Source: Chara braunii
Lineage: Eukaryota > Streptophyta > Charophyceae > Charales > Characeae
Direction: 5' to 3'
Assembly: GCA_003427395.1 (NCBI GenBank)
Contig: BFEA01000661.1
Span: 708,644 to 771,865, forward strand
DNA length: 63,222 nt
Positions 13,114-22,757 of the stretch are shown one piece after another (position 1 is the first letter of the stretch; each line of letters opens with the position of its first letter). The position numbers and the translations under genes are program-made. The notes under the pieces are model-generated. The model made no database searches. It was not told where the DNA came from and was given only the letters and a program-made list of their open reading frames with translations.

Positions 13114-13215
13114 CGCATGTTCCCTCGTTGGAGGCTTGAGCACGGATGTGGCTGCTACGGGGTTCCCCGTAAAACTATAATGACAATAAAAAAGGCCTGA
13201 AAGGCCGTCCTGTCC
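13114..13215 (+). mobile_element. Partial SINE 3' module at the gap edge
   Basis: CGCATGTTCCCTCGTTGGAG through GGGGTTCCCCGTAA, AAAAAAGGCCTGAAAG and CCGTCCTG. It is nearly identical to 13577-13680, so a second SINE copy probably continues into the gap. Confidence 0.7.
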
Positions 13216-13263
13216 AAATTTTTACAGGTAATTGAATTGGTTGGGCTTCAAAGAATTAGCGTT

Positions 13264-13680
13264 AAAAAAAAAAAAAAAAAAACTGCCCTGGCTAAGGCAC
13301 GCAAGTGGCATTCAGGAGGTATTGGGTTCAATCCCCATTGGCCTCATGTACCTTCCTGGGCAAGCTCGGCGCCCGCCACCTAGAGATATGCCGTCGGTCC
13401 CCCCGAGTGGCATTGAGTAGAGAAGAGACTGCTGATGTTCATAGGGGGAGGGGACCGGAGGGGAGGCATAGTGACTGGCCCATTGAAGAAGCTCGGTCCT
13501 GATGCTACGGGCTGACCCCTGGTTGGTATCGCCCACCTGCTGTAGCAGGTATCGCACCTGCTGGTGGGTGCAGCTCCCGCATGTTCCCTCGTTGGAGGCT
13601 TGTCCACGAATGTGGCTGCTATGGGGTTCCCCGTAATAATATTATAATGACTATAAAAAAGGCCTGAAAGACCGTCCTGA
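13264..13680 (+). mobile_element. tRNA-derived SINE (family B head)
   Basis: After an A-run, a tRNA-like head shows an A-box-like TGGCTAAGGCACGCAAGTGG and a B box GGGTTCAATCCCC with near-normal spacing. The body ends with TTCCCTCGTTGGAGGCTTG and GGGGTTCCCCGTAA, shared with 13114. Two other elements (25134-25330 and 44430-44710) share the head but have a different body. It is non-autonomous and would be transcribed by RNA polymerase III if active. Confidence 0.75.
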
Positions 13681-13935
13681 TTCGACAGTGACCGCTCTTA
13701 GGCAAGCGGGTCGTTCGATTTGGTCGTCGACGAGTCAAGTCTGGAGGGTTTTTTTTTTTTTTTTCCCCCTCTCTTTTTCGGTCGACGAACATGCCCAGGG
13801 CTCGGGCCGGCTTGAGGCTAGAGACAGCTTGAGGCCCGGGACTTGGGGGGGCTTGGGCACCTTAGGCGACCGGACGAGTTGCAGACACAGGCCCACAGCG
13901 GCAGGCCGTGGAACAAACTTGGTGAGGGAGACGTG

Positions 13936-14029
13936 GGACCAACCTGGTACTTAGCACTGCACAGTGTAAATAATCTCGTATTGAGCGGGGGGACGGTGGG
14001 ATCAACCTGGCACTTCGCGACGGCACAGT
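13936..14029. repeat. Short diverged tandem repeat, ~62-bp period
   Basis: GGACCAACCTGGTACTT and GGATCAACCTGGCACTT, each followed by a GCACAGTG, occur at about 13936 and 13998. Confidence 0.55.
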
Positions 14030-14159
14030 GGGACTACGCCCACTGGGCCATGGATGGCGATTGGCCTACCGGTAGTGTGTTTACGGCATATCCTGGAGAG
14101 GGGCTCCAGGCAAAGGCACAAAAGTGGGAGTGGGATTCAGTAGGTAGGGGCTTCGTTCT

Positions 14160-14232
14160 ACGACCCTGGACTGGACTTGAAAAGCTTAAAAAAAAAAAAA
14201 AAAACGACCTTGGACTGGACTTGAAAAAGCTT
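14160..14232. repeat. 28-bp direct repeat flanking an A-run
   Basis: CTGGACTGGACTTGAAAAGC occurs at 14160-14187, then about 17 A residues, then a copy with one extra A at 14205-14232. This may be a local duplication or a target-site-like duplication around a minimal poly(A) insertion. Confidence 0.7.
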
Positions 14233-14520
14233 AAGAACTGCCCCGGGTAGTTTACTAGTATGTAAGAAGATTGTTGGATGGATAGTTAGGACTACATTGG
14301 TTAAGGATGATGAGTTGGTAATCCCAATTCCTTACAACTGTGTTTTTATAAGGTTATGTCAGAGTGGAAATTAAGTTTTGGGAATGGTACAGAAAGAGTA
14401 TTTGACTTAGCTGTTTAGATTAACTCTGGGTTGAATTGTGAGGTCCCCAGCCTCCTACATGGTTTGATTGGTAATAAGATTGTCAGTTGTTGTTGGAAAA
14501 AAAAAAAAAAAAAAAACAAG

Positions 14521-14780
14521 ACCCAAGTTCGATTCTGTCCGGTCCTTGGCTAAGACCAGTTGCCTCACAACCTCAACCCAGTCTGCGGGGCCAAGGACCC
14601 ACTGGAAGTCCCAGTGTGCAGCCAAAGGGGACCGATAGTCCTAGGGATCTGATGGCCAAGGACCTACCTGGAGTCCCAGGGACCTTTTGCCAAGGACCTA
14701 CCGGCAGTCCCAAGGGCCTGGTTCGGCCCCCAGGTCCTAGGCCCGGACCTAGCGTAATGGAATTGGTGGTTCCACAGGGA
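14521..14780. repeat. Degenerate CCAAGGACC / CAGTCCCA repeat
   Basis: CCAAGGACC and AGTCCCAG recur irregularly (about 14590, 14650, 14690), making GC-rich imperfect tandem units. No gene seen. Confidence 0.5.
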
Positions 14781-14994
14781 CCTGATGGTGACCCCCGAGG
14801 CTACAATCTCCTACCCCCTGGCTGCGCCCCCGCGCCCCGCGCGGTCACAGTTGGTGATAGGTGATGGTCCTGGGTAGGACAGAGGGGGTGGGGTTGTGGC
14901 GGGGTAATTGATCAGGGGAAGGGTGGAGGGGGGCCCTCTGAGGGGGTTATAGAAGAGGGGAAAAAAAGGAAATAGCGGGGTCGACTCTCAAGGG

Positions 14995-15298
14995 ATACGA
15001 TAGGGCGTCTAATTTCCAACTTTTCTGAGTGGCCGACCGGCTGTTGAAGCGGGGTGACTACCATCGGGTCGGGAACATCCCAGACGGTTTCGCAACCACC
15101 GCCCCGCTGCCGGGCGAGTGTTCGCCTGCCCGTTGATCCGGTGTCCATTGTTGTACCCGCCGCTTCTCCTCGCGCAACGCCAGCCAAGAAAGGGCATTTA
15201 TAGAACCCCCCAACTCTGCCACAATCCTTTTCCTCGAATCGCGTTGCACTCTTGCTTGTTGGCTAGCACAATCTTTCGCGCAACCGTGAGAAGACAAG
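14995..15298 (+). promoter_or_regulatory. Histone H4-type promoter in front of RPS29
   Basis: Aligns along most of its length with the region upstream of histone H4 (44941-45297). Shared blocks are GATAGG, GTTGAAG, ACGGTTTCGCAACCACC, GCGAGTGTTCGCC against GCGACGTTCGCC, TTGTTGTAC, CAAGAAAGG, and a TATA box (TTTATAGAACC against TATATAAAGACC). The TATA element is at 15197-15204, about 100 nt before the start codon. The H4 copy's ATTGG (inverted CCAAT) is GAGTGG here, so that site may be lost. Shared ancestry is visible; activity is inferred. Confidence 0.75.
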
Positions 15299-15469
15299 AT
15301 GGGTCACGCTGCGGTCTGGAACTCGCACCCTAAGAAGTATGGGCCTGGCTCGCGTACATGCCGTGTGTGCGGTAATGGCCACGGGCTCATCAGGAAGTAT
15401 GGCATCAATACCTGCCGTCAATGCTTCAGGACTTACGCGAAGGACATCGGCTTCGTGAAGTATCGATAA
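15299..15469 (+). CDS. RPS29: 40S ribosomal protein S29 (uS14), intact and intronless
   Basis: 56 residues, the usual length for the family, from [10 protein letters not shown] to the conserved end GFVKYR followed by TAA. uS14 is a small zinc-binding protein of the 40S head. The four zinc ligands are present as two CxxC pairs (C21/C24 and C39/C42), and GLIRKYG between them is conserved. [19 protein letters not shown] is plant-type rather than animal-type. There is no intron. The frame sits between an H4-like promoter and, 12 nt after its stop, the C-terminal half of a histone H4 gene with its stem-loop. Lack of introns and the foreign flanks suggest a retrocopy or recombination product now using histone regulatory sequence. 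The intact frame argues it is young or functional. Confidence 0.95.
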   Translation: MGHAAVWNSHPKKYGPGSRTCRVCGNGHGLIRKYGINTCRQCFRTYAKDIGFVKYR

Positions 15470-15481
15470 ACGGCCACTTCA

Positions 15482-15635
15482 GAGACGCGTGGCGTCCTGA
15501 AGGTTTTCCTCGAGAACGTAATTCGTGATGCTATGACTTCTGCCGAGCACCCTTGTCTCAAAATGGTGACGGCCATGGACGTTGTCTAGTCTCTCAAGCG
15601 ACAAGGCCGCACCCTATACGGGGTTCGGGGGCTGA
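15482..15635 (+). pseudogene. Histone H4 C-terminal half, decayed
   Basis: Encodes H4 from E53 ([17 protein letters not shown]) to the C-terminus with several changes: V70M, Y72S, A76P, R77C, R78L, T80M, Tyr88 to TAG, and an inserted G near GRTLYG that throws the native stop out of frame. The first 52 codons of H4 are missing and RPS29 occupies their place. The remnant is in the same reading frame as RPS29 across the RPS29 TAA. It cannot make a histone and now lies in the 3' untranslated region of any RPS29 transcript from this promoter. The intact relative at 45298-45609 shows the expected sequence. Confidence 0.93.
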
Positions 15636-15687
15636 ACGAGCGAATATTTGTCGCGTCCTGTTGGACCTGTGCTACACGCTTTTGAAC

Positions 15688-15703
15688 GGTGTTTCCTAAC
15701 ACC
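15688..15703 (+). terminator. Histone-type 3' stem-loop downstream of RPS29
   Basis: GGTGTT, loop TCCT, AACACC: a perfect 6-bp stem with a 4-nt loop, the architecture of replication-dependent histone mRNA 3' ends. It lies 53 nt after the displaced H4 stop and 219 nt after the RPS29 stop. The intact H4 gene has the same stem with loop TTCT. The stem is fully conserved although the H4 coding remnant has decayed. Confidence 0.75.
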
Positions 15704-16078
15704 ACCAAATCAATCTGATGCTATCTCTCTGTCTGAATGTACGCAGTACCAGCTACTCACACTTCGCTTATCTCCGTTGTCCTCTCCTGTGTCTCTACCT
15801 ACGTCGCCTTTTTTGTATCTCGACATCTTCTTGCACTCTCAATCTCCGACGCGTTCTCGCAAACTCTACCTTCACCACCTCCTCCCTATCTCTAGTTCCG
15901 CTTCTGTCTCCCTACCTCTGCCCCGACGTCCGCCTGTGTTCTGTGTCTCTGGTGCTCTGTGCCTCCCTCTTTCGCAGTTCCCCACTTTTTCTCGCTGTCT
16001 CGCACTTCCACCCTCTGCCTTTTCTCTTCGGTTGTGTACCTGGCTCAGCTACCCTCTCCGGCTCCCTAGTCTAAGCGC
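15704..16078. other. Pyrimidine-rich 3' flank of the RPS29/H4 locus
   Basis: Weakly similar to the 3' flank of the H4 gene (for example ATCTCTCTGTCTGAATGTACG here against TTTCCGTCTCTCTGAGTGTA there). C/T-rich, no gene recognised. Confidence 0.5.
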
Positions 16079-16297
16079 CGATTCACTTCCTAGCTGCGCT
16101 TCCTCGCCGTCTTCTTAACTACGCCGTTCTCTTTTCGAAGACCTAGTATCCGCTGTCCTTCATAACCATCTTGGTCCTCTGTTGTCGTGTCGGTTCTCTA
16201 CCCTCCTCGTTTTATCCCAAGTTCGCGGTCCTCTTCTGCGCTACGTCGTCCTCTGCTTTCTGTAACCTTTCGCATTGCTGGGTGCGTTTGTGTGTGT

Positions 16298-16375
<78 letters not shown>

Positions 16376-16921
16376 CGAACAGCAGAGGAGTGGGTAAGGG
16401 TAGGGAAAGTGGGAACCTGAGGGACCGGAAATCGGAGTGGGAGGGGAAAGCGGAGGGTGAGGAGAAAGCAGAGGCGGAGAGAACGGAGGCAAGAAAACAG
16501 AGCCTCAGAGAGAGAGAGAGAGAGAGAGAGAGTGAGAGAGAGAGAGAGCTGGAGACTCAACGGCAGAGGGTGCGGAAAGAGTAGGACAAGGTGGGAACCC
16601 GAGGTGAACGGGGAACTCCAGGGTGAGGGGGAAGCGGATGGTTCGGAAAATGGGAAGGGAAGGATAAACCCTAACTGGATTGTGTGTGTGGAGACTCGGA
16701 GACATGACGGGAGAGGGAGGGGAAAAGAAGGGGGAGGTGGGAACGTGACAGTGATGGGGAAGCGAATGGGGAGAGGGAGTGAACTGGGAGAGGAAGTGAA
16801 TAGGGAGAAAGAAGCGGAGACGTGACGGCAGAGGGAGCGGGAAGAGGTGGGGGAGGTGGGAACGTGAGGGCGATGGGGAAGCGAATGGGGAGAGGAAGTG
16901 AATAGGGAGAAAGAAGCGGAG
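16079..16921. repeat. Segmental duplication, copy 1 (partner 25583-26446)
   Basis: Starts GATTCACTTCCTAGCTGC and follows the partner through CTTCTTAACT, CTCTTTTCGAAGACCTAG and CTGCGCTACGTCGTCCTCTG, a (TG)n(GA)n microsatellite, and a purine-rich tail of ~125-bp repeats (GATGGGGAAGCGAATGGGGA). The two copies differ by scattered substitutions and microsatellite length. Long Arg/Glu or Ser/Leu reading frames here are microsatellite artefacts. Confidence 0.85.
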
Positions 16922-16954
16922 AGGGACGGAGGAAAGAACGCGGAAAACCCTAAT

Positions 16955-16956
<2 letters not shown>

Positions 16957-16992
<36 letters not shown>

Positions 16993-17708
16993 GAGACCGG
17001 AGGGGCGGGGGAGGGGGAGCTCGAGGCCGATGGGGAAGTGTAGGGATCGAGAAATCGGAGGGAAAGGATGGAGGCAAAAACCGGAAACCCTAAGTGCATT
17101 GTGGCCACTGATTTTGCAGATTGTGCGATCATAAGGGTGTAGTCTGAGTAGAGTCTCAACCATATCTCCTCTCTGTGTTCTTGAAATCCCTCTTCTATGT
17201 TTCACCTTACATTGGACTATTCGAGTATGCAATGGCTGTGGATTTGTGCTTGTGCTTGACAACCTAGTTACCTACCTACCCAGCTTGTTTACGTATCACT
17301 ATTTTTGTCTTCATTCCGTCTTCAGCCGTATGGAACTCACGCAAATTATACCTGTATTTGGCATTTGGCATTTGGTGCAACTTTCAGCCGTGTAGCACAC
17401 TGCACGTGGTCGGAGCTTTTCCGAATGTCCAAACATATGTTCGTGTTTTCGGCCGAACGCCTCCCGAATATGTTTGGTTGGTCGAACATATATAATAAAA
17501 AAAAAATTTTGGTTTAGTTTTTTGGTTTTGGATTTCAAACTCAAGTTCGGTTACGAATTGGAGCATACCTCCCAGGCAAAAGTTGTTTGTATTATTATTT
17601 TACATTACATTTTTTTTTTTCAGATTTTTCTGAGATTTTTTTTTTTTTTTGAATTTTCTTTTATAAATTTATTATGTTCGCCTTGAGATATCATTATCAT
17701 CTTTGAAG
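16957..17708. other. (GA)n tract, then AT-rich DNA; no gene recognised
   Basis: A GA run at about 16957-16990 is followed by unique sequence. 17380-17480 shows no conserved protein. Confidence 0.5.
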
Positions 17709-17841
17709 TTTGAACTGACCAGCCCCAGTTGAATTCAATTTTTTTTTTTCACTTTTTTGAGTCACCTGATTCCAGTAGAACTCGAACTCAGGTCTGCATT
17801 TCAAGACTGCATGGTTGTACCAACTGAGCGACGGTAGGGCA
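17709..17841 (-). mobile_element. tRNA-derived SINE (family A), best head
   Basis: On the minus strand, A box TCGCTCAGTTGGTAC (17818-17832) and B box GAGTTCGAGTTC (17778-17789) flank GTCTTGAAATGCAGACC. The tail is GGGCTGGTCAGTTCAAA. Other copies or relics lie at 165, 21243, 22238, 22621, 49262 and 50703. Confidence 0.8.
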
Positions 17842-17980
17842 GTTGTTGGTTGGTAGACTGTCATCTGTAGCATCGAGAGTATTAAACTTTATGTCAATCA
17901 TTGAGCTAACCTGGAGACGATCGTGTTTTTTTTTTTTTCTTTTTTTTTTTCCCGATTTGTGTACGATTTGTGTATTGCAG

Positions 17981-18355
17981 GATGTATTGTCGAGGAGTTT
18001 GCTCGAGCAGCTGGTCCTTGATGAGTTTCTTGTTCAGAAGATGCTTCTGTATTTGCGGAATGTCATACCAACGCCGCATGACGCGATCACAAGGGTAGAG
18101 AGGGTGGTGGTTGTAGTGTCTGAGGTATGAGGCCGAGCAAGCGGTGGGGTGGGACTGAATTTGAAGCTGGTACCACTAGTTGATTACCTTTCAATTGTCG
18201 GACGGGCCGTCGAGGGACGGCGGGATGATGGGCTGAGTTCACAGGAAGAAGCTGTGTCTATGGCAAGGAGGTTGAAAAAAATGATTGTTGATTTGAACGA
18301 GTATGATCGGGCACGCAGATTGTCGAAGACGTTCCAGCTTAGAGAGGCGCTGTGA
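17981..18355 (+). CDS. Exon-like coding patch, unknown protein C-terminus
   Basis: A pyrimidine tract ending TTGTGTATTGCAG precedes 17981, from which one frame runs 48 codons (DVLSRSLLEQLVLDEFLVQK onward) to a donor-like GAG|GTATGAG at 18124/18125. The same frame continues after a TGA (18128) and ends at 18355 with LSKTFQLREAL. Either a very short intron (for example 18125-18166, which preserves the frame) removes the stop, or this is a pseudogene. Codon-like composition and the splice acceptor suggest a real terminal exon. I do not recognise the family and see no upstream exon. Helical, charged C-terminus with several Leu/Arg heptad-like positions. Confidence 0.35.
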
Positions 18356-18415
18356 TTGCCGCCGCTCGCTCTGCATGTGGCATGCTTCTTCTCGTGCTAT
18401 CTGTTTGCTGTCACT

Positions 18416-18538
18416 GGGCCTCGATCCACTACTCACCAGCTGTGCAAATTTGAGAATGCTTATTCTGCCAGAACATGGAAAGGTACACGGTCATNTTCTT
18501 TGTCTTTTGTGCTTGTCGTGAGTAGTGGAGTGAGGCCC
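18416..18538. mobile_element. TIR element, family 2, copy a
   Basis: Ends GGGCCTCGATCCACTACTC and GAGTAGTGGAGTGAGGCCC are inverted repeats of one another. The interior holds TGTGCAAATTTGAGAATG and AGAACATGGAAAGGTACAC, shared with other copies. One N at 18495. Confidence 0.8.
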
Positions 18539-18693
18539 ATTATCACGAGTTTTTGGACATTGTTTGCATGTGCTTACACTGTCTTATGCGCCGATTTCCC
18601 TTAAAATAGGATTAAAAATCTTGCTCTCGCAGTGCGACGTAGGGCAGTGGCAATAACATTGGGAGTCTGAAGGCTCTGCTTTCTTTTCCGCAG

Positions 18694-18832
18694 CGGCCTC
18701 ACTCCACGACACGACACTGTACATGCATTTGGAAGCTTCCACGACCAGGTGCATTCGGACGAACATTTTGTATGTATCCGGTCCAGAAACCGTGCAAATG
18801 CATGTAGAGTGTTCTGTAGCGGAGCGAGGCCC
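18694..18832. mobile_element. TIR element, family 2, copy b
   Basis: Ends CGGCCTCACTCCACGACAC and GTAGCGGAGCGAGGCC are imperfect inverted repeats. The interior is diverged (GACCAGGTGCATTCGGACG). Confidence 0.6.
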
Positions 18833-18875
18833 GAAGCCTGGAGTGGTGTACGGGTGAGGCGGGGTTCACTGCAGG

Positions 18876-18912
18876 TGTAAGAGGACATGTCATCATTGTA
18901 TGTCCTCTTACA
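18876..18912. repeat. Perfect 13-bp hairpin with 11-nt loop
   Basis: TGTAAGAGGACAT at 18876-18888 and its exact complement at 18900-18912 flank GTCATCATTGT. Confidence 0.85.
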
Positions 18913-20048
18913 TGACCAGGACCAATGTGCCCAATGCCTGGAGCACTTTGGTCGGCTTCTAAGGGGGAGTTCGGCGCGAGTGCTGCGTGTTTGTGAACAC
19001 GTCCAATTTCTTTTTCCAACTTGGTTTATTGGTATGTGACGAAGCCTGGCTTTTATGTTTTCCGGAGGGCAAAGGATCTCATCTTGCGCCATGTTTTTTT
19101 ATCATTCTTTATGGGCTGGCAACGTAGCTGCACTGCCCACCTCTACGGTTCGACGACTTGGCTCTGCTCTGCACCTATGGCAGTGTATGATTGACCGTAT
19201 GCAACAAACTAGGACTTCATCTCAGGGTATAGCATGGGCCGTCCCACATCGCCAATCGCATATTTGTTACAAGAGTAGTGGAGCATGGTCCTCGGCAATT
19301 CGTCTCGGGTTTTTACGATCAGCTCTCAACCGTCTTCCAGTGGCCATCGTCTGAGTGTTTGCTGTGACGTTCTTCCGTTCTTCTTGATTGTTTACGATCA
19401 GGTCTTAACCGTCTTCCAGCGGCCATTGTCTGACTGTCTATCACGAGGTTCTTGATCTTCTTCCGCCAGCCATTTCATTTTGTGCAGCTTGGAAAACCCT
19501 TCGATTGAATTTGTTCCAGGTCCCTCCCTCCAGACACAATAATAATGGTCATAAAAAAAGGGGAAAAAAACTTTTGTCATAAAAATAAAAACAATAATAA
19601 ATGTTTCTGTACCTTTGATGGAAGGCATGGTGCCCGCATCTGGTCTTATGGACTCTTCCGACACCGAAGAGTATGGCGCATGGACTGAACTTTGTTTTCC
19701 TCGAGTTGTGTGCTTCATGGTGTGCGCAGTGCATTCTGCTGTGAGGTTCTTCTTGTTATGTTCCGGACTCGAGACGGTTTTGGTGAGTGTGAGTCCTTGA
19801 GCTCCTGCTCTCCGTCCCTCCCTTGGCCTTGTTACCCGGCGCTGGTCCCTCCCCGTACCCGCCATCTGAAAATGTGTGTTTGCCTCCGAACGTCTTGTCA
19901 ATTTGGGTGATGTTGAAGACCGTGGGGCAACATCTCCTACACCGTTTAGAGAGTATTACAACGCCCTGTGGTGCTTCTGTGGGCGACCTCCTACTGGGTC
20001 GCGAAAGTATTGCAATTACCAGTGCCTCCGCGCAGCAGGTGTGCACAA
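18913..20048. other. No gene recognised; contains a 79-bp duplication
   Basis: TTTACGATCAG, AACCGTCTTCCAG and GGCCAT recur at 19312 and 19391 (79-bp period). Other reading frames are short and inconsistent. Confidence 0.5.
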
Positions 20049-20159
20049 CTTCCGTCTTCACATGAATACAGCACCCGGTCATTATTGCTACATGTGGACT
20101 GAAAATTGCTCCAAGTACAGGAATAATGACCAGGCGGTCTTTTCGGGTGAAGAGGGTAG
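20049..20159. mobile_element. Foldback MITE, family 1, copy c
   Basis: 111 bp, CCGTCTTCACATGAATACAG at the left and TTTTCGGGTGAAGAGGGTAG at the right. The inner arms CCGGTCATTATTGC and GAATAATGACCAGG pair. Confidence 0.75.
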
Positions 20160-20524
20160 GCTCTTGTCCAGAGGACTGAGGAAAAGGCTCTCATGGACTG
20201 TCTGACATCAGTGTGGTGGGGACTGAGGAACTGAAAAAAATCGCTGTGGTGCCCCCAGCTTTCTGCCATTTGGGGCATGAGCAGTGGCCATTGGTGGAAG
20301 GGACTTGAACGACAGAGGGCGGACAGGCTCCGTGGTGGGGGCGGGCCCGGCGGGGTAGGGGAGAAGAAGGTGAATGAGATCTGGTGAGGTACGGCAGGGG
20401 ATCCGGTGTAGTGGTGGTCCACCGGTGGAGATAACAAGGCCCCAGTGAAAGTAGGAGTGAATGAATGAACATATACAGTTTCCTTGTTTCTTTTTCTTTT
20501 CGCTTCTAGAGACTGCTTCTTTCT

Positions 20525-20566
20525 TATTGGTGGGGAGCTGCACCTGCCGGAAACCGGGTCCAGCGC
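20525..20566 (-). repeat. Dispersed repeat fragment (copy at 44323-44366)
   Basis: The minus strand reads CGCTGGACCCGGTTTCCGGC followed by AGGTGCAGCTCCCCACCAAT. 44323-44366 carries the same string on the plus strand with three or four changes, and 44274-44299 a partial one. Identity of the parent element unknown. Confidence 0.7.
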
Positions 20567-21242
20567 GCCAAAATACAGGAGCTCATAATACCCGCACAAC
20601 GCTTCCTCATGTTACGGTCCATCACGTACAGTTTTCTCCTTACCTTATTTCTGCTAATTTGCAGGGACTTCTGCCATTTGGTCTCTTGCCAAAGGGGGTG
20701 TTGATTACCCTCTCCTGACAGGTACGACACCTGATGACGCCGGAGTTGAAACTGGCAGAAACCGGTCGGCTCTGCTGGATTCATGTGTGCTTGTTAACAA
20801 TGTTTTCCGGAAAGCGCCACCTTGGCTTGGAATGGTTTTCATCTCGTATCTCATGTCGTGTGATTACGTGTGTGGTCTCATTGTGTCCAGTAGTGTGACT
20901 TGGCGCTTTTCACAGTCTTGACACGTCAGAATAGCCTGAGCGGCCCTGAGTAGTCCATCTTGTAGAGCATCTTGTAGAGGCCCTGACTTTTCGGGACGCC
21001 TGCCCGGAGCAGAATGGCTGCCGGCACCACCCAAAAGGAGGCCGGTGCCAGTTGGTTCTTGTCTGGCGCACAGGGTGTTTAAAGCCCCGGGAATGTTGGC
21101 TCGGAAGTAGTGGTGGTTTCATGGAAACCTGATTGGGGCAGCATATCTACCCTATCCTCAAATTGAACAGACGGGAGGACGATGTTAGAAGAGTAGGGAG
21201 AGTAGGGGGTAAGGAAGGCGGCGGGAGGAGGCAAAAGAGGGT
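20567..21242. other. No gene recognised
   Basis: Unique, moderately GC-rich sequence without a coherent reading frame. Confidence 0.45.
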
Positions 21243-21340
21243 GGCTAACCAATTGACCTACAGCTCTGTTGCACACCTGTGAACCGTTGAAGTACAGACT
21301 AGAGCTCGAATCCGCACGAGAACTGGATGAATGGATTCGT
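21243..21340 (+). mobile_element. tRNA-derived SINE relic (family A)
   Basis: GAACCGTTGAAGTACAGACT precedes a B-box-like GAGCTCGAATCCGC and GGATGAATGGA, matching family A in order. The A box is degraded. Confidence 0.4.
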
Positions 21341-22237
21341 TGGGGTGGGGAAAGAGAAGGTAGTTGTGCTCCCTACCAGGATTGATCTGCACGATATGAA
21401 GACGAGAGGTATGTCCCCTGTGCTTTCCGTTGCTTGCTAAGAGGCAGCTGATCGAAGGCGCAATGGAGAATATTCAGCATGGGAGGTTGGGGGTGTTAGG
21501 GGCGAGCGGGGTAGGGTGGACAGAGGCTGGTGGAGTTAAGAAAAGGTAGGAAGTTTTGAAAAGTGCGTAGGGTGAAGATTGTAATGGGGCTATACTTCGC
21601 CTGTTTTCTCCCCTGCGGTGTGTACTTGCTGGACACCGCCCTTTCACTGACATTCTATAGGCTCGACATGAAGTTGTGGAGAGGGAACCGCCCGACCCCT
21701 GCCCCTTCCCCCTCCCCACGGATCCATCCCCCACCCCCGGTTTTCATTCCATTAGGCAGCTCTGTTTGACCATATATAAGAGGTCAACGGACGAGGGGCT
21801 GTTACAAACTGTTTCGTCGGAGTTTTGCGAACTCATCAGGATCTCCCTCCCCGGTGCTGTTTATGCCATTATTTTTAACCGGAGTACAACTTGAATTGCG
21901 GTCAGACACCTTACCCTGCAGGGGGCAGAACGACAGTGAGAAAGACCAACACACACAAAAAAAAGAAGAGGAAAAGGATAAAAAAAGAAAGTCAAAGACA
22001 AACAAGAGGAGGAAGAAGAGGAGAAACATGAAGTGGAGGTGGTGGAAGATGAGGAAAACAACGAGGAAGACGAAGAAGCAAAGGAAGATGTAGAGTTGGA
22101 AGGGGAGGGGGCCGATGTAGGCGTGGTCAGAGGGGCAGGATGTAGAAGTAACCGAAACAAAGCTTAACGAAGATTAAACGAAAGCAATATGAGCGACGAA
22201 ACAACTACAGCAAGAGGTAAAAAACGGACACACCACG
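21341..22237. other. No gene recognised; purine-rich tract
   Basis: Strong GA/AAG-rich tract at about 21930-22120. No conserved protein. Confidence 0.45.
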
Positions 22238-22325
22238 GGCCTAGCTCAGTTGGTACAACCATACGAGTCGTTGAATCAAGATGGAACTAGATGAATGAAA
22301 TAAAATAATTATTTAAAAAAGAAAA
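22238..22325 (+). mobile_element. tRNA-derived SINE, truncated (family A)
   Basis: Clean A box in GGCCTAGCTCAGTTGGTACA, then GAGTCGTTGAATCAAGATGG. The B box is deleted. GATGAATGAA and an A-rich end follow. Confidence 0.7.
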
Positions 22326-22620
22326 ACAGACACCGACGGACCACAAAATAGAATGAAAAAGAACGGAACGAAGAATGAATCATCTGAATCACAAAAGCTC
22401 TTAGCCCTCCCCAAAAACCATTCAAATATCAAAATGATTCAATTCAATTATGAGGGCTCGAATTCCTCGCTAACAACCTGGAATAGAAACACGCACCGAG
22501 AGAAATCTACCCAGTTCCGGACCGGACCCGATCATTCTAAGGAGTAGAAACTCACAAACGTAGGCGGAAAAAAAAGGCCTCTTGTCAGGTGTAGGCGAAA
22601 AAAAAAAAAAAGCGGTCAGT

Positions 22621-22757
22621 GATGGACCTAGCTCAGTTGGTACACCCTTGGAAGTGTTGAAATCATCCAGATGTGAGTAGATGAACAGGACAACCTGGCA
22701 CCGGTCAGTTTGATGATGGCCGGCACCCTTCAAAAATACCAAAAAAAAAAAAAAGAA
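22621..22757 (+). mobile_element. tRNA-derived SINE with tail (family A)
   Basis: A box CTAGCTCAGTTGGTACA, AAGTGTTGAAATCATCCAGA, then tail CCGGTCAGTTTGATGATGGC and a terminal A-run (22740-22754), as expected for a retroposed element. Confidence 0.75.

Noticed and set aside
12447-13180. Reading frames of about 200 codons across 12.4-13.2 kb
   Set aside because: They consist almost entirely of undetermined bases in the assembly gap.
16171-17262. Long Arg/Glu (plus) and Ser/Leu/Pro (minus) reading frames, including one of 354 codons
   Set aside because: They run through (GA)n and (TG)n microsatellites and purine-rich repeats. The duplicate at 25.6 kb does not preserve the frames.
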